A DNA stretch of 64,000 nt from Raineyella fluvialis (GCF_009646095.1 NZ_CP045725.1:1-64000), one strand, 5' to 3'; shown: positions 11,209 to 22,472, counted from the stretch's first letter. Numbers and translations are program-made. The notes: generated from the sequence alone by a model not told the origin.

Positions 11209-14200
11209 TCAGTTCGATGGCGAAATGCCCCACAGCGCAAAATCCTCAGTATAATTCGTCCAAGGTATTCCATGAATAAGCCAGAAAGCTGCAGCACGCG
11301 CAGCAAACTCAGTTGGCGAATCGGTGGGAACCCCAGGAAGACCATAGTTCACCATGACCGGAGTCACCGGAAACATGATCGGGGTAGGAATGCCGGGGAT
11401 TCCACAGGAATATATAGCCCATGGTCGAGTGTCGGCGGTACCCATTCGAGCCGAGATATCCCACTGGTTACTCATGGCTGACCACGTGCTGCCCACGTCA
11501 TCAACAAACTTAGAGCCAGTCAGGTCAGCGAGTGCCGGAAATGCAGCTCCGAGGACGCTGCCTAAATCACCCTCCACGCCGGGAAGCGAAGTCGACCCAA
11601 ACCACGTGTTGTTGACGATTACCTGCGAGTCGTACAGCGGAGCACATGGAAGGGTGTTGTAGAAGTAGCTCGTACCTTGGTCGGCAGTGCCTGCGCGGGC
11701 CACATCGAAGGCCTTAGTCGTATTGATAATCTTGCTCTCATTGACAGTCAAGAGAGTAAATTCAGCAACATGGATAGCCGTCTGCGCATTATCAAACAGT
11801 GCGTACTCTATCTTGTAGTCTTTGCCGCGGCCGACGTCGACTAGGGTGCCTCCATGGAATGGAGTGGCGGTCGTGTACGCCCCGTCACCATTCGTATCCC
11901 CTCCAAATCGATCATCTCGGGGGTCTGTGAAGATGATTGGATTGTCGGCTGTCCCGATTGCCGTCAGCGATCCGTGTGCAGTGAGAGTTCCCTTGAGGAT
12001 GACGCCCGGGGTAATTGTCACTTGTCCGTTGGAAATGAACCCACCGGCTTGGCTATCTGATCCGAGATTGTATGCCGAAACTCCGCCGTCTGGTGACAGG
12101 GTGAGTTGGCTCCCGGTCGGGGCCGAGGACAGCGACAGACCAACAGCCCGTTGGTTGGGGGTGCCTTGGAGCGTGTTCACGTCAGGCCCGGTGAACGGAA
12201 CACCGGTGATATCGCCAACTCGGTACAGATCCAGGCCCAACCGCCAGTGGTGGGTGCGATGGTGTTGCGTTGGATCACCGGCCGCGGCGCGGAGTACACG
12301 TTGACACGGGCGTGGATCGTGTTGTCGGTCAGGGTCAACGTCGAATGACTCAAATCAGTGGAGAGCGAGGAGGCGAACACCTGGTCGGTGTGGTCGATCA
12401 CCACATGCGCCATATTGATGACGACATTCCCACCCGGGGTCATGACCGCCCCTTGATTCTTCGGTGTGGTGCCGTAGCCGCCCGTCGCTCCGCCGGCGGT
12501 GTCATCCGTCACCGAAGTGAAGATGATCGGATGGTCCACCGTCCCCACCGCATTGAGCGTGCCACTCGCCCAGAAACCGTCGTTGCCGTCGCCCTTCAGG
12601 ATGACGCCGGGAGCGATGGTCAACTCACCTTGCTGGTACATGTTTGTCACGTTGTAAGCAGACACGCCGCCGTCATTTGACAGGGTCACTTTGGTACCTG
12701 CGAGAGAGTGCGCCTCCTTCAGGCTGACCATCCGTTGGTTGGGGGTGCCTTGGAGCGTGTTCACGTCAGGCCCGGTGAACGGAACACCGGTGATATCGCC
12801 AACTCGGTACAGATCCAGGCCCCAACCGCCAGTGGTGGGTGCGATGGTGTTGCGTTGGATCACCGGCCGCGGCGCGGAGTACACGTTGACACGGGCGTGG
12901 ATCGTGTTGTCGGTCAGGGTCAACGTCGAATGACTCAAATCAGTGGAGAGCGAGGAGGCGAACACCTGGTCGGTGTGGTCGATCACCACATGCGCCATAT
13001 TGATGACGACATTCCCACCCGGGGTCATGACCGCCCCTTGATTCTTCGGTGTGGTGCCGTAGCCGCCCGTCGCTCCGCCGGCGGTGTCATCCGTCACCGA
13101 AGTGAAGATGATCGGATGGTCCACCGTCCCCACCGCATTGAGCGTGCCACTCGCCCAGAAACCGTCGTTGCCGTCGCCCTTCAGGATGACGCCGGGAGCG
13201 ATGGTCAACTCACCTTGCTGGTACATGTTTGTCACGTTGTAAGCAGACACGCCGCCGTCATTTGACAGGGTCACTTTGGTACCTGCGAGAGAGTGCGCCT
13301 CCTTCAGGCTGACCATCCGTTGGTTGGGGGTGCCTTGGAGCGTGTTCACGTCAGGCCCGGTGAACGGAACACCGGTGATATCGCCAACTCGGTACAGATC
13401 CAGGCCCCAACCGCCAGTGGTGGGTGCGATGGTGTTGCGTTGGATCACCGGCCGCGGCGCGGAGTACACGTTGACACGGGCGTGGATCGTGTTGTCGGTC
13501 AGGGTCAACGTCGAATGACTCAAATCAGTGGAGAGCGAGGAGGCGAACACCTGGTCGGTGTGGTCGATCACCACATGCGCCATATTGATGACGACATTCC
13601 CACCCGGGGTCATGACCGCCCCTTGATTCTTCGGTGTGGTGCCGTAGCCGCCCGTCGCTCCGCCGGCGGTGTCATCCGTCACCGAAGTGAAGATGATCGG
13701 ATGGTCCACCGTCCCCACCGCATTGAGCGTGCCACTCGCCCAGAAACCGTCGTTGCCGTCGCCCTTCAGGATGACGCCGGGAGCGATGGTCAACTCACCT
13801 TGCTGGTACATGTTTGTCACGTTGTAAGCAGACACGCCGCCGTCATTTGACAGGGTCACTTTGGTACCTGCGAGAGAGTGCGCCTCCTTCAGGCTGACCA
13901 TCCGTTGGTTGGGGGTGCCTTGGAGCGTGTTCACGTCAGGCCCGGTGAACGGAACACCGGTGATATCGCCAACTCGGTACAGATCCAGGCCCCAACCGCC
14001 AGTGGTGGGTGCGATGGTGTTGCGTTGGATCACCGGCCGCGGCGCGGAGTACACGTTGACACGGGCGTGGATCGTGTTGTCGGTCAGGGTCAACGTCGAA
14101 TGACTCAAATCAGTGGAGAGCGAGGAGGCGAACACCTGGTCGGTGTGGTCGATCACCACATGCGCCATATTGATGACGACATTCCCACCCGGGGTCATGA

Positions 14201-17200
14201 CCGCCCCTTGATTCTTCGGTGTGGTGCCGTAGCCGCCCGTCGCTCCGCCGGCGGTGTCATCCGTCACCGAAGTGAAGATGATCGGATGGTCCACCGTCCC
14301 CACCGCATTGAGCGTGCCACTCGCCCAGAAACCGCCCTTGACGATGACCCCCGGAGCTATCGTAAGCGTCACCCCACGCGGCACATTGAAAGTGCCATCG
14401 CTGACGTAGGCGATCGCGCAGTCGCTCGTCCAAGTGGTGTCAGAGGTTAGGGACCCGGAAACGCGGATGATCTGCTTCACACACGTGTAGGTGAACGAGC
14501 CGGTCTTGGTGGCCTGGCCACCCGGGGTCTGGACGACCACATCGACCACACCCGCAGCATGGGCCGGAGCCACCACCGTCAGACTCGTCGCCGAGTCCAC
14601 CGTCAAGCCCGTGCCCGCGACACCACCGAACGTGACTCCCGTCGCGCCGGTCAGGTTCTGGCCACTGATCGTGACCTTCACACCACCACCGACATCACCC
14701 TCGGCCGGCGACAGACCCGACACCACCGGCGCCGGAACCGGCGGGACCTTGTAGGTGAACGAGCCGGTCTTGGTGGCCTGGCCACCCGGGGTCTGGACGA
14801 CCACATCGACCACACCCGCAGCATGGGCCGGAGCCACCACCGTCAGACTCGTCGCCGAGTCCACCGTCAAGCCCGTGCCCGCGACACCACCGAACGTGAC
14901 TCCCGTCGCGCCGGTCAGGTTCTGGCCACTGATCGTGACCTTCACACCACCACCGACATCACCCTCGGCCGGCGACAGACCCGACACCACCGGCGCCGGA
15001 ACCGGCGGGACCTTGTAGGTGAACGAGCCGGTCTTGGTGGCCTGGCCACCCGGGGTCTGGACGACCACATCGACCACACCCGCAGCATGGGCCGGAGCCA
15101 CCACCGTCAGACTCGTCGCCGAGTCCACCGTCAAGCCCGTGCCCGCGACACCACCGAACGTGACTCCCGTCGCGCCGGTCAGGTTCTGGCCACTGATCGT
15201 GACCTTCACACCACCACCGACATCACCCTCGGCCGGCGACAGACCCGACACCACCGGCGCCGGAACCGGCGGGACCTTGTAGGTGAACGAGCCGGTCTTG
15301 GTGGCCTGGCCACCCGGGGTCTGGACGACCACATCGACCACACCCGCAGCATGGGCCGGAGCCACCACCGTCAGACTCGTCGCCGAGTCCACCGTCAAGC
15401 CCGTGCCCGCGACACCACCGAACGTGACTCCCGTCGCGCCGGTCAGGTTCTGGCCACTGATCGTGACCTTCACACCACCACCGACATCACCCTCGGCCGG
15501 CGACAGACCCGACACCACCGGCGCCGGAACCGGCGGGACCTTGTAGGTGAACGAGCCGGTCTTGGTGGCCTGGCCACCCGGGGTCTGGACGACCACATCG
15601 ACCACACCCGCAGCATGGGCCGGAGCCACCACCGTCAGACTCGTCGCCGAGTCCACCGTCAAGCCCGTGCCCGCGACACCACCGAACGTGACTCCCGTCG
15701 CGCCGGTCAGGTTCTGGCCACTGATCGTGACCTTCACACCACCACCGACATCACCCTCGGCCGGCGACAGACCCGACACCACCGGCGCCGGAACCGGCGG
15801 GACCTTGTAGGTGAACGAGCCGGTCTTGGTGGCCTGGCCACCCGGGGTCTGGACGACCACATCGACCACACCCGCAGCATGGGCCGGAGCCACCACCGTC
15901 AGACTCGTCGCCGAGTCCACCGTCAAGCCCGTGCCCGCGACACCACCGAACGTGACTCCCGTCGCGCCGGTCAGGTTCTGGCCACTGATCGTGACCTTCA
16001 CACCACCACCGACATCACCCTCGGCCGGCGACAGACCCGACACCACCGGCGCCGGAACCGGCGGGACCTTGTAGGTGAACGAGCCGGTCTTGGTGGCCTG
16101 GCCACCCGGGGTCTGGACGACCACATCGACCACACCCGCAGCATGGGCCGGAGCCACCACCGTCAGACTCGTCGCCGAGTCCACCGTCAAGCCCGTGCCC
16201 GCGACACCACCGAACGTGACTCCCGTCGCGCCGGTCAGGTTCTGGCCACTGATCGTGACCTTCACACCACCACCGACATCACCCTCGGCCGGCGACAGAC
16301 CCGACACCACCGGCGCCGGAACCGGCGGGACCTTGTAGGTGAACGAGCCGGTCTTGGTGGCCTGGCCACCCGGGGTCTGGACGACCACATCGACCACACC
16401 CGCAGCATGGGCCGGAGCCACCACCGTCAGACTCGTCGCCGAGTCCACCGTCAAGCCCGTGCCCGCGACACCACCGAACGTGACTCCCGTCGCGCCGGTC
16501 AGGTTCTGGCCACTGATCGTGACCTTCACACCACCACCGACATCACCCTCGGCCGGCGACAGACCCGACACCACCGGCGCCGGAACCGGCGGGACCTTGT
16601 AGGTGAACGAGCCGGTCTTGGTGGCCTGGCCACCCGGGGTCTGGACGACCACATCGACCACACCCGCAGCATGGGCCGGAGCCACCACCGTCAGACTCGT
16701 CGCCGAGTCCACCGTCAAGCCCGTGCCCGCGACACCACCGAACGTGACTCCCGTCGCGCCGGTCAGGTTCTGGCCACTGATCGTGACCTTCACACCACCA
16801 CCGACATCACCCTCGGCCGGCGACAGACCCGACACCACCGGCGCCGGAACCGGCGGGACCTTGTAGGTGAACGAGCCGGTCTTGGTGGCCTGGCCACCCG
16901 GGGTCTGGACGACCACATCGACCACACCCGCAGCATGGGCCGGAGCCACCACCGTCAGACTCGTCGCCGAGTCCACCGTCAAGCCCGTGCCCGCGACACC
17001 ACCGAACGTGACTCCCGTCGCGCCGGTCAGGTTCTGGCCACTGATCGTGACCTTCACACCACCACCGACATCACCCTCGGCCGGCGACAGACCCGACACC
17101 ACCGGCGCCGGAACCGGCGGGACCTTGTAGGTGAACGAGCCGGTCTTGGTGGCCTGGCCACCCGGGGTCTGGACGACCACATCGACCACACCCGCAGCAT

Positions 17201-18008
17201 GGGCCGGAGCCACCACCGTCAGACTCGTCGCCGAGTCCACCGTCAAGCCCGTGCCCGCGACACCACCGAACGTGACTCCCGTCGCGCCGGTCAGGTTCTG
17301 GCCACTGATCGTGACCTTCACACCACCACCGACATCACCCTCGGCCGGCGACAGACCCGACACCACCGGCGCCGGAACCGGCGGGACCTTGTAGGTGAAC
17401 GAGCCGGTCTTGGTGGCCTGGCCACCCGGGGTCTGGACGACCACATCGACCACACCCGCAGCATGGGCCGGAGCCACCACCGTCAGACTCGTCGCCGAGT
17501 CCACCGTCAAGCCCGTGCCCGCGACACCACCGAACGTGACTCCCGTCGCGCCGGTCAGGTTCTGGCCACTGATCGTGACCTTCACACCACCACCGACATC
17601 ACCCTCGGCCGGCGACAGACCCGACACCACCGGCGCCGGAACCGGCGATTTGTGCGTGCTGTTGTTATTCTCTCCGCTGGGTGCGACAGGAGACTGGGTT
17701 GCTCTATGTGATTGTGTGCTGTTGGCTGACCCACCAGCCGGCCCATGCACCGTTGAGGCATCAGCCCGTGGAGAGGCATGGTCGCTTGGGGATGTCGTGG
17801 GTGTCGTGGGTGAAGTCGGATCGCTGGTGACCGCCCGTGCCTGCGTCGATGGAGCTTGGGTGGCAGTTATACCGGCGGGAGATGGCATGTTGGTTCCGAC
17901 CCCGCTCGTCGTGCCGCAACCTGATGCCAAGAAGAGTATGGCCGCCGTAAGTATCGCACCGATCGGATAGACCGTGCGGATTGGCCTGCACTTCATCCCT
18001 GCCCCCAT
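11209..18008 (-). CDS. giant repeat lipoprotein with 12 IPT/TIG domains and beta-helix-type repeats; frameshift near 12236
   Basis: A surface or adhesin-like protein of about 2,266 residues if one frameshift is repaired. The N-terminus has a short basic stretch, a hydrophobic segment and the lipobox LASGC, so it is probably a membrane-anchored lipoprotein. A Ser/Thr/Pro-rich spacer (about 90 residues) follows. Then come twelve identical 88-residue IPT/TIG Ig-like units (VSGLSPAEGDVGGG, VTISGQNLTGATGVTFGG), a short unique joint, about four 195-residue units (GTLNAVGTVDHPIIFTS, VIQRNTIAPTTGGWGLDLYR) resembling right-handed beta-helix proteins, and a diverged fifth unit and tail. The open frame runs 18011-12177; the tail continues in another frame from 12240 to 11209. 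The break is CCC where the three sister repeats have CCCC. ATG at 17996 (MKCRPIR) is an alternative start. No sortase motif or C-terminal membrane segment is seen. Confidence 0.8.
12160..14335 (-). repeat. 585-bp tandem repeats (about 3.7 copies) encoding beta-helix-type units
   Basis: Identical blocks recur with a 585-base period; for example the phrase at 12691 recurs at 13276 and 13861. Each encodes 195 residues within the giant lipoprotein. The copy nearest 12240 differs by one missing C, which causes the frameshift. The array diverges at its right edge near 14335 and beyond about 12160 on the left, where a related but diverged fifth unit begins. Confidence 0.92.
14491..17658 (-). repeat. 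twelve tandem 264-bp repeats encoding IPT/TIG domains
   Basis: The phrase starting at 14491 recurs every 264 bases at 14755, 15019, 15283, 15547, 15811, 16075, 16339, 16603, 16867, 17131 and 17395, with no difference found by eye. Each unit encodes 88 residues in frame. Only the extreme ends of the array differ. Identity at synonymous sites points to recent expansion or gene conversion. Copy number in an assembly may be wrong. Confidence 0.95.
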
Positions 18009-18112
18009 CAAGACGATGGACCCCCCAATGGCGTCTCACCGCGGAGGCTACTGCAAGATGGGTCAAGTCCCTTTGTGTGGTGTAACCGTGTTGTCTCTGG
18101 GGTGGTTGTTGG

Positions 18113-18238
18113 TCAGGCAGTCAGGAAGAGCTCGGGGTGGGCGGGTTCTGCGTGGTCGTGGAGGATGTGGGCGAGTTTTGCGCATGGAGACCTCGGAGAA
18201 GTTGAAGCGCCCCAGGTTCTCTGTGGGACTGCTCACAT
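18113..18238 (-). pseudogene. unidentified 3' gene remnant cut by the IS3 element
   Basis: On the minus strand, reading out of the IS3 element, two adjacent frames give LGRFNFSEVSMRK and LAHILHDHAEPAHPELFLTA followed by a stop at 18113. It looks like the C-terminus of a gene whose body was displaced by the insertion. One base must be removed from an AAAA run to join the frames. I do not recognise the family. The rest of 18009-18112 holds only the upstream region of the lipoprotein gene. Confidence 0.35.
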
Positions 18239-19496
18239 TTTGGTTGACTCGTGTTGCGGGTCTCAGGCTGCGAGTGCGACCTGAGGGATGGTGTTGATGG
18301 TCTCGTATTCGATCGGGGTCAGGCGTCCCAGGCGGCGTTGCCTGCGTCGGCGGTGGTAGGTCCGTTCGATCCAGGTCACGACGGCCAGGCGGAGCTGGTC
18401 GCGGGTGGCCCAGCGGCGCCGGTCCAGGACGTTGCGTTGCAGGAGGGCGAAGAACGATTCCATCGCGGCGTTGTCAGCGCTCGAGCCGACCTGTCCCATC
18501 GACCCGGCCAGATGGTAGGCCTTCAGATCGCGCAGGAAGGCCTTGGAACCGAACTGGCTGCCCCTGTCGGAGTGGACCACGCAGCCCCGGGTGGACCACG
18601 CAGCCGGCGCTGGGGCGGCGCCGTGCGACGGCGTTGCGCAGCGCGGCGACGGCCAGGGACGCCTTCATGCGGGAGTCGATGGAGTAGCCGACGATCCGGT
18701 TGGACCAGGCGTCCTTGACCGCGCACAGGTAGAGCTTGCCCTCGCTCGTGTGGTGTTCGGTGATGTCGACAGCCAGAGCCGGTTCGGCCCCTGCGCGGTG
18801 AATTGGCGCTGCACCAGGTCGTCGTGCGCCGGTGGTCCGGGACGGCGTCCCCGGTAGGCGGCCTTGCCGAAGACCGACCAGATCCGCTGGGCCGAGCACA
18901 GCCGCCACACCCGCCGCTCCGAAGCGACGATGCCGCGTTCGGGCAGCTGGTCGGCGATCAGCCGGTAGCCGAACTCGGGGTTGTCGTGGTGGACGTCGAG
19001 GGCGGCGTTGATCAGGTGCGCCTGGTCCCATTCCCGCTGACTGACCGGGTTCGCCCGCCAGGCGTAGCACGCCTGCTTGGAGAACCCCAGGACCCGGCAG
19101 GAGACGCTGACAGGGATCCCGTCGGCTGCCAGGTCGCCGATCAGCGGGTAGGACCTTTTGGGGGCAGTTCCTTGGCGAAGTAGGCCGCGGCCCGGCGCAG
19201 GATCTCGTTCTCGGTCTCCAGCTCCCGGGTCCTCTTGTGCAGCGCCTTCAGCTCCGCGTCCTGTTGGCCGGCGCGAGGGCCTCACGTCCGAACAGGCGTC
19301 GACGTCGTCCTGGGCCAGCCAGCGCTGCAGTGCGGACTTCGAGACACCGAAATCGCGGGCGATCTGCTCGACCGGGGCATCAGAGGCCCGCGCGGCACGC
19401 ACGATGTCACGACGGAACTCGTCGGGGTACTTCCTCGGCATGGGGTGATCCTTCCATGAGCCGGCTCCCACCAGCTCGTATCAGGAGTCAACCAAA
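18239..19496 (-). mobile_element. IS3-family insertion sequence (about 1.26 kb)
   Basis: Inverted ends TTTGGTTGACTC are present at 18239-18250 and, on the opposite strand, at 19485-19496. They enclose orfA and orfB of an IS3-family transposase. The length fits IS3. No clear 3-4 bp target duplication is seen. The insertion lies upstream of the giant lipoprotein gene and interrupts an unidentified minus-strand gene. Confidence 0.85.
18263..19441 (-). pseudogene. IS3-family transposase (orfA + orfB), frameshifted
   Basis: OrfA starts with MPRKYPDEFRRDIVRAA at 19441 and has the HTH SDAPVEQIARDFGVSKSALQRW. OrfB begins around KRSYPLIGDLAADGIPVSVS and has the rve-type integrase core: a DITEHHTSEGKLYL region with the first Asp, VVHSDRGSQFGS with the second, and NAAMESFFALLQ with the Glu. 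IS3 elements use one programmed frameshift between orfA and orfB, but here the frame changes at least four times (near 19290, 19160, 18780 and 18585). The copy is therefore broken as written. Confidence 0.85.
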
Positions 19497-19907
19497 CCTG
19501 CAGCAGTCCCCGGCGCCCCCTCGGCGCGTAGGGACGTCCTTGGCCATGACCGAGCACCCTCCGGAGCGTCGACGCCTCAGGGCCGCCCTCAAGGGAGTGT
19601 GACTCTTAACAATTCGATTCCGGTCTAATAACTGACTGATCGGTCTAAATAGCCAAACCTCCGCACAAAAAGCCAGGTTCCGTGGAACGACGGGTCATCG
19701 GAAGGTATCGGCTTTCAACCAACCTGACTCGCTTGGGGGTTGGCAACCTCTCTCGATCGCGATGTCACCCCAAGGGCCCGGGATATCCTCAAACTTCTCA
19801 CCGGCGAGGGTGTGCACTAATTTGAGCCAACTCGGGTTCGACTCTGACGCGCGGCAGCCAGCGCGGGCCTGAATCGGTCATCGGCGTCAACAATGCCTGC
19901 GTCAACT
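19497..19907. other. 411-bp intergenic region with a possible small minus-strand reading frame
   Basis: AT-richer than its surroundings. A minus-strand frame from GTG at 19817 to the stop at 19695 encodes about 40 residues (HTLAGEKFEDIPGPWGDI...) and could be a gene remnant; I do not recognise it. The sequence CGGTCTAA occurs twice, about 25 bases apart, near 19621-19650, and may be an operator-like direct repeat. Nothing else is supportable. Confidence 0.3.
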
Positions 19908-20525
19908 CTACGTGCGACGACTCACCATCCACAGGAGGAGGGCACCCATGCCTGCCGCAATCCCACCAATGACGAACATGCTAGCCCGGCTTGCCGAGCG
20001 GTCAAGATTCGGCAGATTGTCCGCGATTAGCAGCGCTGTAAAGGTTAAGCCCGCTGCCGTGGCCGTGAAGAGCGCAGCCTGGGTGCGCTCATTCATTTCG
20101 TGTTTCCGTAGGCGCACCACCATGTCACCGAGTTGGTAACCCAAGTACCCAGCGAGACAGACCGAGAAGAGGGCGTGGTACCAGCCCGCGGCGTTGAAGA
20201 CGTGCGGGGCAGGGAGAGTCCAGTTGAGGTCTGGGTTAGGGTCGGCCAGCCAGGCCGCTTGAGTGGCGAACATCACCCCCGCCAATGTCAGCGCACCGCA
20301 GACGCCGCCAATCATTCCGCCAGGTGCCTCGGGAAGGCTGACGCGAGCGACGCTGAGAGCCCCCACAACAACTGGAAGGCAGAACGCGTCGCCAAGAGAC
20401 GATGAGAGATAGGAGTAGAGGCCACGATGAAGTGTCCGAGATCTCTCAACGATCCAAAGTAAGTTCATAGTGCCGAAGCCGGCAACAGCTGTCAAGGTGG
20501 CCGGAATCATGCCACTGTGCTTCAT
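19908..20525 (-). CDS. small multi-pass membrane protein, unknown family
   Basis: 205 residues from the start MKHSGMIPATLTAV at 20525; the frame also extends to 20579, but that stretch overlaps the divergent promoter region. About six hydrophobic segments are visible, including ATLTAVAGFGTMNLLWIV, VCGALTLAGVMFATQAAWL, ALFSVCLAGYLGYQL, ALFTATAAGLTFTALLIA and FVIGGIAAGMGALLLWMV. A charged stretch (VVRLRKHEMNERTQ) lies in the cytoplasmic or external loop before the fifth. It is divergent from the membrane gene at 20607, with 81 bases between them, so the two may be co-regulated. Base composition is lower in GC than the chromosomal genes, consistent with acquisition. No function is assigned. Confidence 0.6.
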   Translation of the reverse strand: MKHSGMIPATLTAVAGFGTMNLLWIVERSRTLHRGLYSYLSSSLGDAFCLPVVVGALSVARVSLPEAPGGMIGGVCGALTLAGVMFATQAAWLADPNPDLNWTLPAPHVFNAAGWYHALFSVCLAGYLGYQLGDMVVRLRKHEMNERTQAALFTATAAGLTFTALLIADNLPNLDRSASRASMFVIGGIAAGMGALLLWMVSRRT

Positions 20526-20606
20526 ACCGAAACCCTCCCGTAGTCCTGCGCTCGCTAGTCTAAGGCCTAGCAGCAGCAACCGGACCGATCAGCGTGGGGG
20601 CAACGC

Positions 20607-22081
20607 ATGTCGAACCTACCTCTTGCTTCCCTTCTTGTATTCATTGGACTGGGCGCCCCAGCCGTGGTTCTTGAGTGGGGACGTTCAGGTCATGTCAGGC
20701 CACATACGGTTGCCAGGTTCCTTGCGGTGGTACTACTCGGCTCGGCGGCACTGTGGGCCTCAACCAGATTTCTCGACTGGGCGCTGGTTGGCCTGCCCAC
20801 GGCAATCCTGTTGTCAGTCTACTCGGTGAGGCTCAACCTCAGATCCGCACGGGATCTCAATCCAGGACCTGGAAACCCTAAAAGAAACCTCAATGCGGCA
20901 TTCACAGAGCGCTTCCCACTAGCCGCTCTTGGAATCTGGCTATACTTGGGCTTTGCGCCCGCCCTCACCACGACCTTACACCTACAAGCCAGCGACAAAT
21001 TCCTGACACTCGGCATAGGCGGGTTCATACCATTCTTCGCCGCTTGGATTCGCCGGACCTATCGCATGGCCATGGTTGCACGAAGCCGGTTCAATCGCCG
21101 CCAGAAGGATTCCCTCTTCGGCTCCCTTTACGTCTACTATGGATTCCTTGGGTCGGCGATACTTCTGATGGGGTGTCGCCTACTTGACTACCTATACGCG
21201 GCGAATAGCGTCGCATTCCTCACGACAACTATGACTGTCGCGACCGTTCTGTTCGCCTTGGGAATCCTGCTCAGCACCTTCCCGGAGAGAAATCCTGTGC
21301 TACGTTGGTCCCCAACGGTCGCCTACTCTTGTTCGGCAGCCTTGGCCGTATCGGAGATCGCCACCCTAGGTGCGCCAAAACTTGGACCATTGGCGGCGGC
21401 GCTGCTCGTCGCGTTTACCTTGGCCGACGGCGTAGTCTCTAGCTCACACGTCCTGCATCTCGTGCCAGCGACGCCGCCGCGTCTCGTGCGCGTTCTTGCG
21501 CCGACTTTGGTGGGGGCGACGGGGCTTTACTGGTATGTCGCTCGAGTCTGGGCCGTGAGTGCTGGCGGCCGGGCTTCCTCCGCGGACCAAGCCGGCTACC
21601 TCATCATCCTGGGGCTCCTGACCCTGACGTCCCTAGCACTCGTCACCCACCGATCGTTCGCCACGTTGGGGAGTCGCTGGCTTACAGAGAACTCTGGGAC
21701 TTTCAACGCGTCACACGACTCTCTGCTCGCCTACGCATGCATCCTGCTTGGGATGGTGATCCCACTTCAGTTGCTGGAGTTCAGGCCCCCTTCCGGGCTA
21801 CTGGATTTTGTCAGTTTAGTCTACTTGGGGGGCCCGGTAGTGCCTACATCCTCGTCTGGTTCGCACTCAAGAACCATAAGCACCACATCGCAGCGCCCGC
21901 GAAGATCTTCCGTCCAGACGTGGACCAGTTGACAACCGACAATGTGGAAGATTGGGATCGCCGAATGCGCCACCGACAATTCAGGCAGGCGGCCAGCCTC
22001 GTGGCCGTCACCCTGAGCGGCTGGGTCTACTGGGCTTTCGTGATCAGCCAACGAATCTCCTCCGGCCATATCGACTTCTGA
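20607..22081 (+). CDS. large multi-pass membrane protein, unknown family; frameshift in a G tract near 21828
   Basis: About 491 residues if joined. The first frame (20607 to about 21830) shows ten or more hydrophobic segments, for example LASLLVFIGLGAPAVVL, VARFLAVVLLGSAALWA, PLAALGIWLYLGFAPALTT, YYGFLGSAILLMGCRLL and ILGLLTLTSLALVTH. The C-terminal end (SAYILVWFALKNHKHH to SGHIDF) lies in a second frame ending at 22081. Restoring one G to the G6 run at 21828-21833 joins them seamlessly. A cytoplasmic-type segment IFRPDVDQLTTDNVEDWDRRM precedes the last membrane span. It is divergent from the small membrane protein at 19908-20525. The family is not recognised. It could be an exporter or membrane effector, but nothing catalytic is visible. 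Confidence 0.6.
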
Positions 22082-22133
22082 CAGGAATGAGGTGGGCGCG
22101 TTGTCGGGGGACGACAACGCTTTACGATGACGG

Positions 22134-22472
22134 CTATCCATTCGACATCCCGAATTTCTCCCGCCCGTGCCTGCACCCCCAACAAAGGCCCATACGATCT
22201 GACTGAGGCGACAGTACCTCTCGGCCACACGCCGAGCAGTAACGGCGGTTGGCGAACCGTGCGGCCGCCTTCTCGGCCGTCGGGGGATGTTGCCAACCAG
22301 CGTCCCGCTCAGATACGCACCGGGGACACGGGCATGCGCCCCGATGCATCCCAGGCCGATGGGCCTCACTCAGAGCGACGGAAAGCAAGTTCTCATACTG
22401 GCCACCGGGGGCAAGCTCTCGGATGTACCAACAACAACAGGGGTGAAAACCGCATCGCTGACACTTCGTCAT
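22134..22472 (-). CDS. small Cys-rich protein, probably zinc-binding
   Basis: 112 residues with several Cys pairs: CQRCGFHPCCC at the N-terminus, ACPCPRC near residue 47, CSACG near 80 and CWGC near 98. This spacing suggests two or more zinc knuckles. Its ATG overlaps the stop of the gene at 22469-22906 by four bases, so the two are probably translated together. Such small genes are common cargo in actinobacterial integrative elements. No family is recognised and no enzyme motif is present. Confidence 0.55.
   Translation of the reverse strand: MTKCQRCGFHPCCCWYIRELAPGGQYENLLSVALSEAHRPGMHRGACPCPRCVSERDAGWQHPPTAEKAAARFANRRYCSACGREVLSPQSDRMGLCWGCRHGREKFGMSNG

Noticed and set aside
14491-17658. 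Possible CRISPR or satellite array
   Set aside because: Units are 264 bp, directly contiguous, lack spacers and encode an in-frame protein domain.
14559-17711. Plus-strand open frame of 1,050 codons with repeated RHHRRRNRR-type sequence
   Set aside because: It is the antisense of the twelve 264-bp repeats; a unit length divisible by three keeps any stop-free frame open. Composition is Arg/His/Thr-rich and meaningless, while the minus strand has a signal peptide and known domains.
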